Below, in pieces: positions 8,526 to 16,224 of a stretch of DNA of 64,000 nt; position 1 is the first letter of the stretch; every line of letters starts with the position of its first letter. The notes below the pieces were generated by a model. It had not been told where the DNA came from. It made no database searches and saw only the letters and a program-made list of their open reading frames with translations. The translations under genes and the position numbers were made by a program. Origin of the DNA: Candidatus Binatia bacterium (lineage in GTDB: Bacteria > Desulfobacterota > Binatia > UBA12015); the NCBI GenBank assembly GCA_029248525.1, contig JAQWJE010000039.1, positions 1 through 64,000 on the forward strand, in the 5' to 3' direction.

Positions 8526-9365
8526 CTACCGCGCCACGCAGCGATTGGTCATGGTGCCGATGCCTTCGATCTCGGTGGTGATCACGTCGCCTGGCTTGAG
8601 GAACTCGCCGCTGGCGACACCCACGCCCGACGGCGTGCCGGTAAAGATCAGGTCGCCGGGTTCCAGCGAGCAGATTCCCGAGAGGTATTCCACCAGAGCC
8701 GGGATATCGAAGATCAGGTCGCTGGTGCGGCTATCCTGTTTGCGCGTGCCGTTGATGTCGCAGGTGATCTTGAGATCAGCCGGATTGCTGAATTGATCCA
8801 GCGAAACGACCGCCGGCCCGATCGGGCCAAAGGTGTCAAAGGATTTACCCAGATCGAAATGCGGTGGCTTGGCATGGAATTGCGTCACGCGCTCGGAGAT
8901 ATCCTGCCCGCAGGTCAGGCCTGCGATATGGTCCCAGGCGTCCGCGGCGGCGATATCGCGCGCGTGGCTGCCCATAACGACCACCAACTCGGCCTCCCAG
9001 TCGGTCGTCGGGCCGAAGACGATCACATCATTCATCGGTCCGGTGATGCAGTTGGGGAACTTGGCAAAAGTCGGCGGATGGTCGCCGATCTCCATGCCGG
9101 ATTCCTCGGCGTGGGCGCGGTAATTCAGGCCGATGCCGAAGATCTTCGACGGACGGGTAACGCACGGGCCAAGATCTCCGGGCACGAGTGGTCCGTCGGG
9201 AGAGGCTGGCAGGCCGGCAGCAATCGCATGCAGTTCGCCGTGACGCGCGAGCGCCGCCATGGGGTCGGACGACCACTTTCCGTCGGTATGGCGCTCGAGG
9301 TCGAAGATCCCGCCGTCGTGGACCAGTACCGCTCTTCCTTCTTTATTGGCCAGATTGAAACTCAT
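8526..9365 (-). CDS. Fumarylacetoacetate-hydrolase-family enzyme
   Basis: A 279-residue FAH-superfamily protein. After a short N-terminal domain the core begins near residue 73 (SKIFGIGLNYRAHAEE). It has the metal-ligand set E-x-E in DWEAELVVVMG, Asp in CGQDISER, and the closing motif PGDLIFTGTPSGVGVA. Such enzymes hydrolyse or decarboxylate beta-diketo and hydroxymuconate-type acids at a Mg/Mn site, typically in aromatic-ring degradation. The start at 9365 is preceded by AGAGAATC and forms an ATGA overlap with the epoxide hydrolase stop. The frame remains open further upstream but has no family sequence there. The exact substrate is unknown. Confidence 0.88.
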   Translation of the reverse strand: MSFNLANKEGRAVLVHDGGIFDLERHTDGKWSSDPMAALARHGELHAIAAGLPASPDGPLVPGDLGPCVTRPSKIFGIGLNYRAHAEESGMEIGDHPPTFAKFPNCITGPMNDVIVFGPTTDWEAELVVVMGSHARDIAAADAWDHIAGLTCGQDISERVTQFHAKPPHFDLGKSFDTFGPIGPAVVSLDQFSNPADLKITCDINGTRKQDSRTSDLIFDIPALVEYLSGICSLEPGDLIFTGTPSGVGVASGEFLKPGDVITTEIEGIGTMTNRCVAR

Positions 9366-10291
9366 GGTGCGATTCTCTTTTCTGCTTCTGCTTCCGGGAC
9401 CGGTTGGCCTGACAGCCAGGCCTCCAGCATGCGGTTGACGACTTCGGGTGCTTCCTGCTGCACCCAATGGGATACCTGCGGGAGGTAGCGCAGTGTAAAG
9501 TCCCGTACAAGTTTCTCGGTGCCATAGGTGGTCTCGATGCCGAGCGCGGTATCCTCTTCGCCCCAGATCATCAGAGTGGGCGTCTCCAGCACGGGTGGAT
9601 TCTGAAAGACCTCGCGCCACTCCGGCGGCGTCTTGCGGGCTCCCCGGTACCAATTGACCATGCCCGTCAGGGCACCGGGTAGCAGGGCGTTTCGGCGATA
9701 GACGTCGGTTACCTCGGTGGGAAAGCGGCTTTTGTCGATGGCCATTTCCGTGAACGCACGTCCGATCGGTTCCGCATCGCGCAGGGAGAGCAGTTTCTCC
9801 GGCAATCCTGGGATTTGAAAGAAGATGGTGTACCACGAGCGCATGAACTGTTTGCGGGTGCGCAGCGATCGACCGAAGATGGTGGGGTGAGGCAGGTTCA
9901 TGATGACCAGTCGGTCGATGGGGCGTGGGGGATTGAGGGCGAAGGCCCAGGCAACGGCGCCGCCCCAATCGTGGCCGACAAGCAGGATCTCTTCGCAGCC
10001 CGAGGCCGCCATCAATTTCTCCACGTCGCTCACGAGGTGATCAATTGTATAGTTCTTGACGCCTTTAGGCCGAGTCGTGTGCCCGTAGCCACGTTGGTTG
10101 GGTGCCCAGACGCGGTAGCCTTGATCGGCCAGCAGCGGCATCTGATACCGCCAGGAGAACTTGGACTCCGGGAATCCGTGCAGGAGGAGTGCGAGTTTTT
10201 TGCTCTCGGGGTCGCCTGCCATATCGACCTCGAAAGTGATCGGATCGGTTTCGACCGGCACATCTTTTTCAGTCGGCCACTTCTCACTCAT
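9362..10291 (-). CDS. Epoxide hydrolase-like alpha/beta hydrolase
   Basis: A 309-residue protein with the soluble epoxide hydrolase plan: oxyanion motif HGFPESKFSWRYQ near residue 35, APNQRGYGHT, nucleophile Asp in LVGHDWGGAVAW near residue 105, a cap domain, acid region WGEEDTALG and catalytic His in VSHWVQQEAP. The Asp nucleophile separates it from Ser esterases and fits epoxide hydrolase or haloalkane dehalogenase; GHDWGG with a FPES oxyanion block favours epoxide hydrolase. The start ATG 10291 has a good AAAGGA site. It is the middle gene of a GNAT, epoxide hydrolase, FAH operon and overlaps FAH by 4 bases. Confidence 0.88.
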   Translation of the reverse strand: MSEKWPTEKDVPVETDPITFEVDMAGDPESKKLALLLHGFPESKFSWRYQMPLLADQGYRVWAPNQRGYGHTTRPKGVKNYTIDHLVSDVEKLMAASGCEEILLVGHDWGGAVAWAFALNPPRPIDRLVIMNLPHPTIFGRSLRTRKQFMRSWYTIFFQIPGLPEKLLSLRDAEPIGRAFTEMAIDKSRFPTEVTDVYRRNALLPGALTGMVNWYRGARKTPPEWREVFQNPPVLETPTLMIWGEEDTALGIETTYGTEKLVRDFTLRYLPQVSHWVQQEAPEVVNRMLEAWLSGQPVPEAEAEKRIAP

Positions 10292-10313
10292 TGAAATATC
10301 CTTTCGAAAGTCG

Positions 10314-10958
10314 TCAGATTGTCTGGCGGAGGCGCCGAAATCCGGGTGTGCCGAGGAGGTCGTCCAGCTGGGGTGAGGTCTTTTCATCGACGACCGTAAA
10401 GCCCGCTGATTCGTATGCTCGCTGGGCCGCATCGTTGCCGATCATGATGCTGATCTGCGCCGCCTTGTAATCCAGACCACGCCCGCGTTCCAGCATCTCC
10501 TGCAGCAACCCGGCTACGAGACCACGACCTCGGTATTCGGGAAGGGTCGCGACCCACTCCACGACCCAATGATCTTCCGGGGTGGGTGTCATGCATTCCA
10601 GAAGAGGGGCAATGCGCGGCTCCATGCCCGCAAAAAAGTCCTCTTCCCAACCCCGCTGCTTTGCCGCATCGCCGTAGGCCAGCAAAAGTTCTTCGTCGCC
10701 GGTTTTTGCGGGTTCATAGCCGGAAAGTGCCGCCGCGGGCTGACCATCTACCTCGGCGATCAGGAATCTGGACCAATGGTGAAAGGAGAGGGCCGGGGCG
10801 ACCACCAGTGCCTCGATATCGTCCAGAAGTTCGGAGCCGGTCGCGGTGAATGCGAGGTCAAAAAAACCTCTTTCGCAGTGTCCTCGTCCCGCAGCCAATT
10901 GCACCCAGGCAATGAAGGCGGCGTCCGAGGCCTGCGCCCCTCTTGTCGAAATCTGCAT
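10314..10958 (-). CDS. GNAT-family N-acetyltransferase
   Basis: A 214-residue protein. Its C-terminal half carries the GNAT acetyl-CoA fold: WVVEWVATLPEYRGRGLVAGLL, containing the pyrophosphate loop R-G-R-G-L, then ISIMIGNDAAQRAYESAGF, the usual motif B. The N-terminal half has only weak family features. It transfers an acetyl group to an amine; the acceptor is unknown. It is first in the operon, 22 bases upstream of the epoxide hydrolase. A 9-base inverted repeat lies 35-71 bases upstream of its start. Confidence 0.85.
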   Translation of the reverse strand: MQISTRGAQASDAAFIAWVQLAAGRGHCERGFFDLAFTATGSELLDDIEALVVAPALSFHHWSRFLIAEVDGQPAAALSGYEPAKTGDEELLLAYGDAAKQRGWEEDFFAGMEPRIAPLLECMTPTPEDHWVVEWVATLPEYRGRGLVAGLLQEMLERGRGLDYKAAQISIMIGNDAAQRAYESAGFTVVDEKTSPQLDDLLGTPGFRRLRQTI

Positions 10959-10992
10959 CCCTTAACCTGCCATGCGAACAGGGATTCACAAG

Positions 10993-11029
10993 TCTCTCTG
11001 CCCCCGAAAGTTTGTGCACTGCAGAGAGA
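10993..11029. repeat. Perfect 9-base inverted repeat between protease and GNAT genes
   Basis: TCTCTCTGC (10993-11001) and GCAGAGAGA (11021-11029) form a perfect stem with a 19-base loop. It sits between the stop of the leftward protease gene and the start of the leftward GNAT gene. With no U tract it is a poor intrinsic terminator; an operator or a 5' leader hairpin for the GNAT operon is possible. Confidence 0.5.
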
Positions 11030-11101
11030 AGGCGCTAACCCTCTGGCAGCGCATTCCCCGGAAGTCTCGGAAGATCGGCAGGGAATTCGATCAACCGGCG
11101 T

Positions 11102-13150
11102 TCAGTCGTTGGTGCAACTGGAATTTGCCGAGGCATCGTCCGCGAGGTCGCAATCCATCCCCAATTCGAGCCCCCCATTCAGCATGCGGCAGCTTCGACA
11201 GGCCGCCAACCTCTGCACGCAGGACGCGAAATCCTCCTCATTGCTGGCGTTCCGACAATCGCCGGCGACAGCGTCGCGCCAGTCGGCGCCCTTGTCAGCG
11301 CACTTTTTGCCATTGAGCAGCGCATGTTTTTCGACGGCCTTGAAAATCTTGTCGGCACCGTAACCCCAGCACGACTCAAGGGTCGTAGCCGAGACGATTC
11401 GATCGCTGGCGAGCTTCGCGCGCAGGCCCTTCTTGGCACAGGTGGCGAAGTTTTTGATATACGTATCCACGATCTTGTCGCTGGCCTTGAGGATCGTTGC
11501 CTGACAGAGGGCGAGGCCTTTGTTTTCTGGCTGCGTGGCATCGACGATCGTTGCCGCCAAGTCGGTTGCAGAGGCCAGACTTTCGTGAAGAAACTCTATG
11601 CCTTCGGGTGTTACCGCGTCGATCAGTCCGTCGCCGGATTTGTAGCCGAACTCCGGTTCAACGAGGCAGCGACCCTTGTCCGGATCCGACTGCGATTGCA
11701 CTAGTTTGACCTTCAACTTCAGGATCTTGTTTTTGCGATCCGCGGATAGACATTCCTCAGCGGACATCGGCGCCAATTTAGCCTTGCCATCCGTCTTGAT
11801 GCAGAGGCGGTTTTCATTGCCCTGAGTTTTGGCAGCTTTGCCCAAATAGGAAAGTTGTAGTGCGAGGCATTTCTGCTGGTCGGCGTCCTGAGACTCCTCG
11901 GTTTGGCACCTTCGCGAACAACCATCCCGGTCCTGCTGGTTGTTGTCATCACACTCTTCGTTCGAGTCGACGATGCCGTCGCCGCAACCGGAAATAATTT
12001 GGCATTGCACGTCCTGGTCGACGACGCCTTGTTCGCCCTCGGGGCACGCGGTGACACAGGTGCCGCCAGAATCGAGAATATAGCCTGACGAACAACCGGA
12101 GCAGGTATTACCTGTGCAATAGTCGCAGTTCGGCGCCGCGCATTCTCCGACAATGGTCCATCCAAGATCGGCCAAAAGCTCTGCAGCGGCTCCGAGGTTT
12201 TGGTCGGGGCCCGTGTAGTAGGGCTCCATCAACTGATTTGGACTGGCAGCCGTGTCGAAGTGCGAGACACTCGAACCGCCTTGCAAGGTCGCGGGAGCAA
12301 ACATTTGCACCAGGCCGCCGGATACTCCAGCGGAGAAGGTGCCCGCGGCGGAAGTGACCGCGGAACCCGTCCAGAGGAGGTCGCCAGTATCGGTCGCAGA
12401 AGCCTGCCGTTCGGCATTGGTCATCACGCTCCAGCTTGTGCCGGTGCTCCCGTCCTCCAGAAGCCGCATGTAGGCGTCGTCGTAGCCATTGAACTTCGCG
12501 CCTGTGCTGGCGTTGGCCAGCGAGAGAAACCCGAGCCCGTGCAGGATTTCGTGGCTGACGATTGTGATAAAATCAATCTGTCCCGAGCCGGGGTTTCCGT
12601 CGAGGCCGTAGTACCAGCCGTTTCCGTTTTGCGTGTTGGCCGTCGGGCAGCTGACGCCGTAGTCTGCGTTGAACCGTGCGTTGATCTCATGTTCCCCGGG
12701 GGAAAGATCGTAGCCAAAAATGTGGTTGGCTTGTGCAGCCGTGTAGTAGACATCGCCCTCGAGGCGGTAGGCCGCCTTAGGACCGGCAGAGCCGAGAACG
12801 GCGCCGTTCCCGTCGCAGTAGAGAGGGTCGAACTCGGCACTGACTACGACATCGACTGTGAGTTGGAGCCGGCTCGCAACGACCTGAGCTCCTTGATTAA
12901 AGGCGGCCAGCCTCTGAGCGCCGAGGGTCGTTGCCGTATTTCCTCCCACGGGCGCAGCGGCGGTGGAGTCATTGAGGCCCTCGCCGGGCGCATCGTCGTT
13001 CTGGATGATTATATTTTGTGCTGCGGTCGCGCCAGGCGCGAGCAGGATCAGCAGGACCGTGGCAATGCCGATGAGTCCGCTCCGGCCGGCCGCTGCGCCG
13101 GGGGGAATTCCGAGACGAGAGCTAATCACAACCCACCTCGACGTCTCCAC
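11102..13150 (-). CDS. Secreted zinc metalloprotease-like protein with DUF4215 and Cys-rich C-terminus
   Basis: A 682-residue exported protein. It has a signal peptide/hydrophobic segment at about residues 25-44, then a domain with AEFDPLYC and AGPKAAYR. The zinc motif HEILHGLGF follows at about residues 198-206, then VSHFD and NQLMEPYYTGPD, which look like a third ligand and a Met-turn. A short Cys cluster (CDYCTGNTCSGC) and one Myxococcus cys-rich repeat, CGDGIVDSNEECDD, come next near residue 390. The last 250 residues are a Lys/Ala-rich Cys-containing region like the protein at 11-652. Secreted proteolysis is inferred from the HExxH motif. Its start overlaps the small upstream gene by 29 bases. 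Confidence 0.75.
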   Translation of the reverse strand: METSRWVVISSRLGIPPGAAAGRSGLIGIATVLLILLAPGATAAQNIIIQNDDAPGEGLNDSTAAAPVGGNTATTLGAQRLAAFNQGAQVVASRLQLTVDVVVSAEFDPLYCDGNGAVLGSAGPKAAYRLEGDVYYTAAQANHIFGYDLSPGEHEINARFNADYGVSCPTANTQNGNGWYYGLDGNPGSGQIDFITIVSHEILHGLGFLSLANASTGAKFNGYDDAYMRLLEDGSTGTSWSVMTNAERQASATDTGDLLWTGSAVTSAAGTFSAGVSGGLVQMFAPATLQGGSSVSHFDTAASPNQLMEPYYTGPDQNLGAAAELLADLGWTIVGECAAPNCDYCTGNTCSGCSSGYILDSGGTCVTACPEGEQGVVDQDVQCQIISGCGDGIVDSNEECDDNNQQDRDGCSRRCQTEESQDADQQKCLALQLSYLGKAAKTQGNENRLCIKTDGKAKLAPMSAEECLSADRKNKILKLKVKLVQSQSDPDKGRCLVEPEFGYKSGDGLIDAVTPEGIEFLHESLASATDLAATIVDATQPENKGLALCQATILKASDKIVDTYIKNFATCAKKGLRAKLASDRIVSATTLESCWGYGADKIFKAVEKHALLNGKKCADKGADWRDAVAGDCRNASNEEDFASCVQRLAACRSCRMLNGGLELGMDCDLADDASANSSCTND

Positions 13151-13517
13151 GGACGGATTTCTCGGTCAGCAGGGGATAGAGATCCCGGGGAACTTCCACC
13201 ACGCCTCGAATGGCCTTGTTGGGGTGAGAGCGCTCAACCAGCCGCGTGGCAGACGGCTTTCGCTTGCTCCCGACCGATGGTCCCTGAGAGGTTTTCTCTG
13301 CCGGTTGGGGCGCTCTGAACTCTCCCGAAACGGGATCAGTAAATACGCGGAGCCCGCCTGCGTGTCCAGCCAACGATTCCTCGGTCGCTTGCGCTGTCGC
13401 CGGAGGGATCCTGGGGTCAGCCGCGATCGCTGATGAGCCTGGAATGAGAAAAAGGAGCATCACAGGCAGGGTTTTAGCTGGCGGCGCGTAAGCGAAAAGT
13501 TTTCGGAGCATGATCAT
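13122..13517 (-). CDS. Small secreted protein paired with the metalloprotease
   Basis: A 131-residue protein with a signal peptide ending near SSAIAADP (about residue 32). The mature part contains GGLRVFTDPVSGEF, and it ends in a basic-acidic region (VEVPRDLYPLL ... GDVEVGCD) with a single C-terminal Cys. From memory, small proteins with an 'xVxxDPxTGEF' signature often sit beside HExxH secreted proteins like its neighbour, so a chaperone, inhibitor or co-secreted partner role is possible; this is inference. The gene overlaps the protease gene by 29 bases and must share its transcript. Confidence 0.65.
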   Translation of the reverse strand: MIMLRKLFAYAPPAKTLPVMLLFLIPGSSAIAADPRIPPATAQATEESLAGHAGGLRVFTDPVSGEFRAPQPAEKTSQGPSVGSKRKPSATRLVERSHPNKAIRGVVEVPRDLYPLLTEKSVRGDVEVGCD

Positions 13518-13695
13518 ATCGACGGGACTTCGTTGCGGGGTGGGGGGCGCAGTGAGTTGCTCACCGAAATGAGTTTAACCCAGATTTCGGCTCTGTCCAG
13601 TGGCCTGAAGCGATTGGAGGGTTCTTTGCCATCTTCGTAATCGAGAGCTTGAACCGCAGAGTTGCTGCAGGTGTAGGATCCTTCGAGACTGCTCC

Positions 13696-13712
13696 GAGAG
13701 CGCGGGGCTCTC
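13696..13712 (-). terminator. Hairpin after the acyl-CoA dehydrogenase operon (weak terminator candidate)
   Basis: GAGAGC (13696-13701) and GCTCTC (13707-13712) form a six-base stem with a GC-rich loop, 8 bases beyond the dehydrogenase stop codon. No U tract follows on the minus strand, so intrinsic termination is doubtful. Confidence 0.3.
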
Positions 13713-13719
13713 ACGGGAA

Positions 13720-14859
13720 TCAGTACCCCTGAAGGCTGGCAAACCGATCCCGGTGATAGTCGCCGTTGCCAAGTGTTTGCTCGGTTACCTGCGCGCGTTT
13801 GAGGAAGAATCCAATATCCGCCTCATCGGTCATCCCGATTCCCCCGTGCATTTGAAGCATCTCGCGACTGAGCAGGTTGGCGGCATCCGAGCACCTCGCC
13901 TTGGCGACCGATACGAGAGTCGGCACGTCATTCCCGTTTTCGTCGATGGCTCGCAGGACCTCGAGCGAGACGGAACGTGCCAGTTCCAATTCGGCAAACA
14001 TATGAGCGGCTCGGTGCTTCAGGCCCTGAAAGGAGCCGATTTTCACTCCGAATTGTTCACGGGTCTTCAAATACGAAACGGTCGTATCGAAACTGTAGGA
14101 CATCGCCCCCAGCATTTCGGCACAAAGGCATGCCGTGCCCGTCTCGATCACGAGGTCCAGGATATCGGCCCCGTGGCCCACCTCGCCCAGGACTCGGGAC
14201 GCCGGCACCGAAACCTCGGCAAGCTCCACAATGGCGGCGTTGCGGGTGTCGATCATCGTCGTCCGCTGGATCTTGAGCCCCGGAGCCGCTCGGTCCACGA
14301 GGAGGAGGGTAAGACCATCCCGATCGCCGCTCGCCCCCGATGAGCGCGCAACGACCACGATATGATCGGCTGTATGTCCGTCGAGCACGAATGCCTTGCG
14401 CCCGCTGACCGTATAACCATCTTCCGCTTTGGTGGCGGTTGTCTCGATCGAGTATGGAGAGAATCGTGGGCCCTCGTCCATGGCGAGAGCCAGGAGCTTG
14501 TCTCCCAAGGCGACGGCCGGGAGAATTTCGGATTTGATTTCGCTCGACCCACCCAGCCGAATACAGCCCGCGCCGAGCACGGCCGTGGACAGCATCGGGG
14601 TAGCGGCAAGGGTGCGACCACATTCCTCGAAAAGAATCCCCAGTTCCGCGGCACCGAGACCGCTACCGCCGTAGGCTTCTTCCTCGGCAAGGCCAACCCA
14701 GCCCAGCTGTGCCATTTCCTTCCAGAGCTCTCTCGAGAATCCGAGATCGTCGTTGCTGTCCCGGAGCTTGCGCAACTGGGTGAGCGGGGCGTTTGCCGCG
14801 ATGAATTCCTGCGCTGTTTTTTGCAGGATTTGCTGTTCTTCTGTCAAAACCAAAGCCAC
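13720..14859 (-). CDS. Acyl-CoA dehydrogenase, second of a pair
   Basis: A 379-residue FAD-dependent acyl-CoA dehydrogenase: an N-terminal helical domain (LTEEQQILQKTAQEF), the middle beta domain (GYTVSGRKAFVLDG) and a C-terminal helical domain with LKTREQFGVKIGSFQGLKH and QMHGGIGMTDE. It oxidises the alpha-beta bond of an acyl-CoA and passes electrons to ETF. It lies 13 bases after another, diverged dehydrogenase gene. Adjacent unequal pairs of this kind form heterotetramers in steroid side-chain degradation, so a two-subunit enzyme is a reasonable inference. The substrate is unknown. Confidence 0.9.
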   Translation of the reverse strand: MALVLTEEQQILQKTAQEFIAANAPLTQLRKLRDSNDDLGFSRELWKEMAQLGWVGLAEEEAYGGSGLGAAELGILFEECGRTLAATPMLSTAVLGAGCIRLGGSSEIKSEILPAVALGDKLLALAMDEGPRFSPYSIETTATKAEDGYTVSGRKAFVLDGHTADHIVVVARSSGASGDRDGLTLLLVDRAAPGLKIQRTTMIDTRNAAIVELAEVSVPASRVLGEVGHGADILDLVIETGTACLCAEMLGAMSYSFDTTVSYLKTREQFGVKIGSFQGLKHRAAHMFAELELARSVSLEVLRAIDENGNDVPTLVSVAKARCSDAANLLSREMLQMHGGIGMTDEADIGFFLKRAQVTEQTLGNGDYHRDRFASLQGY

Positions 14860-14872
14860 TATTTACTCCTGC

Positions 14873-16090
14873 TCAATCGGGGAGGCCGAGCACGCGCTTG
14901 GCGATCACATTCATCTGCACCTCGGAGGTGCCGCCCTCGATCGAATTGCCTTTCGAGCGAAGCCATTGGCGGGTGCTTTGCAGCTCGGGCTGGGTGAAGC
15001 CGTCGCCGTCCCAACCCAGCGCCTGAGAGCCACGGAAGTCCATCTTCAGCTCTTCGCGGCGTTTGTTCAGCTCGGTGGCGTACCATTTGAACATGGACGA
15101 GGCGTTGCCCGGTCCCTTTGCTTGCCGGGATTCCTGACTGGTCCGTCGGGCGGTCAGGCCCAAACAGATATTGTCCATCTCCGCCTGTGTTGCTCGTGCC
15201 CTGATAAAGGGGTCGGCCAGCTTGCCATTTTCCTCGCCGATATAAGGTAGCGCGAGGTCGGCGAGACTGCGGATCGGGTGCGCGGGTTCCTCGCGCTGGG
15301 GGCGTTGCTTGTCTCGCCCGCCACCGCCACCAGTGCCGGAGATCATGCTGCGCTCATGTTGGAGGAGTCGCTTGGCGATGGTCCAGCCGTCGCCCGGCTT
15401 GCCGACGAGATTGTCCGCCCGGGCGCGGACGCTGTCGAAGAAAACCTCGCAGAATTCTGAGCGACCGCTGATCAGTTCGATCGGCGCGATCGTGACGCCA
15501 TCACTTTTCAGATCGAAAAGGATAAAGCTGATGCCTTCGTGTTTGGGGGCTTCGGGATCAGTTCGAACGAGGCAGAACATCCAGTCGGCTTGATCGGCGT
15601 TGGTGGTCCAGATCTTTTGGCCGTTGATGACAAATTCGTCGCCATCGCGGATGGCGCGTGTCTGCAGGCTTGCCAGGTCCGAGCCGGAGCCCGGCTCGCT
15701 ATAGCCCTGCGCCCAGACGACGTTTCCGGCGGTAATATCGGGAAGGAAGCGTTTCTTCTGTTCGTCGCTCGCGTATTCGAGAAGCACAGGCCCGAGCATA
15801 TGAGTGCCAAAGCTCATCACAGGATTGGAGGTCCCGATACGTCCCATTTCCTGCTGAAGGATTTTGGTGTGGTCGGCGTCGAGTCCGCCTCCGCCAAAGG
15901 CCACCGGCCAGGTAGGGCAGGTCCAACCTTTTTCGGACATGCGGACACGCCAGACGTCGGCGGCCTCATCGAATTCGGGGGATCCCCAGGCGGGACCCTC
16001 GACACCCTTCTGCGGCAGACGCATTCCAGGAGGGCAGTTTTCGTCGAGCCAGCCTCGCACTTCCTGTCGGAATTCTTCGAAAGGTTCCAT
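14873..16090 (-). CDS. Acyl-CoA dehydrogenase, first of a pair
   Basis: A 405-residue acyl-CoA dehydrogenase with the FAD/substrate loop WAQGYSEPGSGSDLASL, the beta-domain block FVINGQKIWTT and the C-terminal SIEGGTSEVQMNVIAKRVLGLP. A glycine run (GTGGGGG) with a basic-acidic stretch follows in the third quarter, an insertion-like stretch seen in the longer FadE-type members. The frame is open to 16165, but ATG 16090 has an AGGAG site at good spacing and fits family starts. It is transcribed before the shorter dehydrogenase. A 134-base gap upstream separates it from the divergent esterase gene and should hold both promoters. Confidence 0.9.
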   Translation of the reverse strand: MEPFEEFRQEVRGWLDENCPPGMRLPQKGVEGPAWGSPEFDEAADVWRVRMSEKGWTCPTWPVAFGGGGLDADHTKILQQEMGRIGTSNPVMSFGTHMLGPVLLEYASDEQKKRFLPDITAGNVVWAQGYSEPGSGSDLASLQTRAIRDGDEFVINGQKIWTTNADQADWMFCLVRTDPEAPKHEGISFILFDLKSDGVTIAPIELISGRSEFCEVFFDSVRARADNLVGKPGDGWTIAKRLLQHERSMISGTGGGGGRDKQRPQREEPAHPIRSLADLALPYIGEENGKLADPFIRARATQAEMDNICLGLTARRTSQESRQAKGPGNASSMFKWYATELNKRREELKMDFRGSQALGWDGDGFTQPELQSTRQWLRSKGNSIEGGTSEVQMNVIAKRVLGLPD

Positions 16091-16224
16091 CTTCTCAACT
16101 CCTGATTGCTGTTGGGCGAGATCGCCGAGATCTCCTGAAAGATCCGGACTCGGATCTTGTGGCATCGCCAGTGTAAAAATACCACCTCAGTTGCGGTGCG
16201 TCGAGCAAACCGTCATCTCTCAAA

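Noticed and set aside
7174-9488. Long plus-strand open frames (383 and 459 codons) across the symporter and FAH genes
   Set aside because: Both are mirror frames of well-supported minus-strand genes and contain low-complexity Arg/Asp/His sequence.
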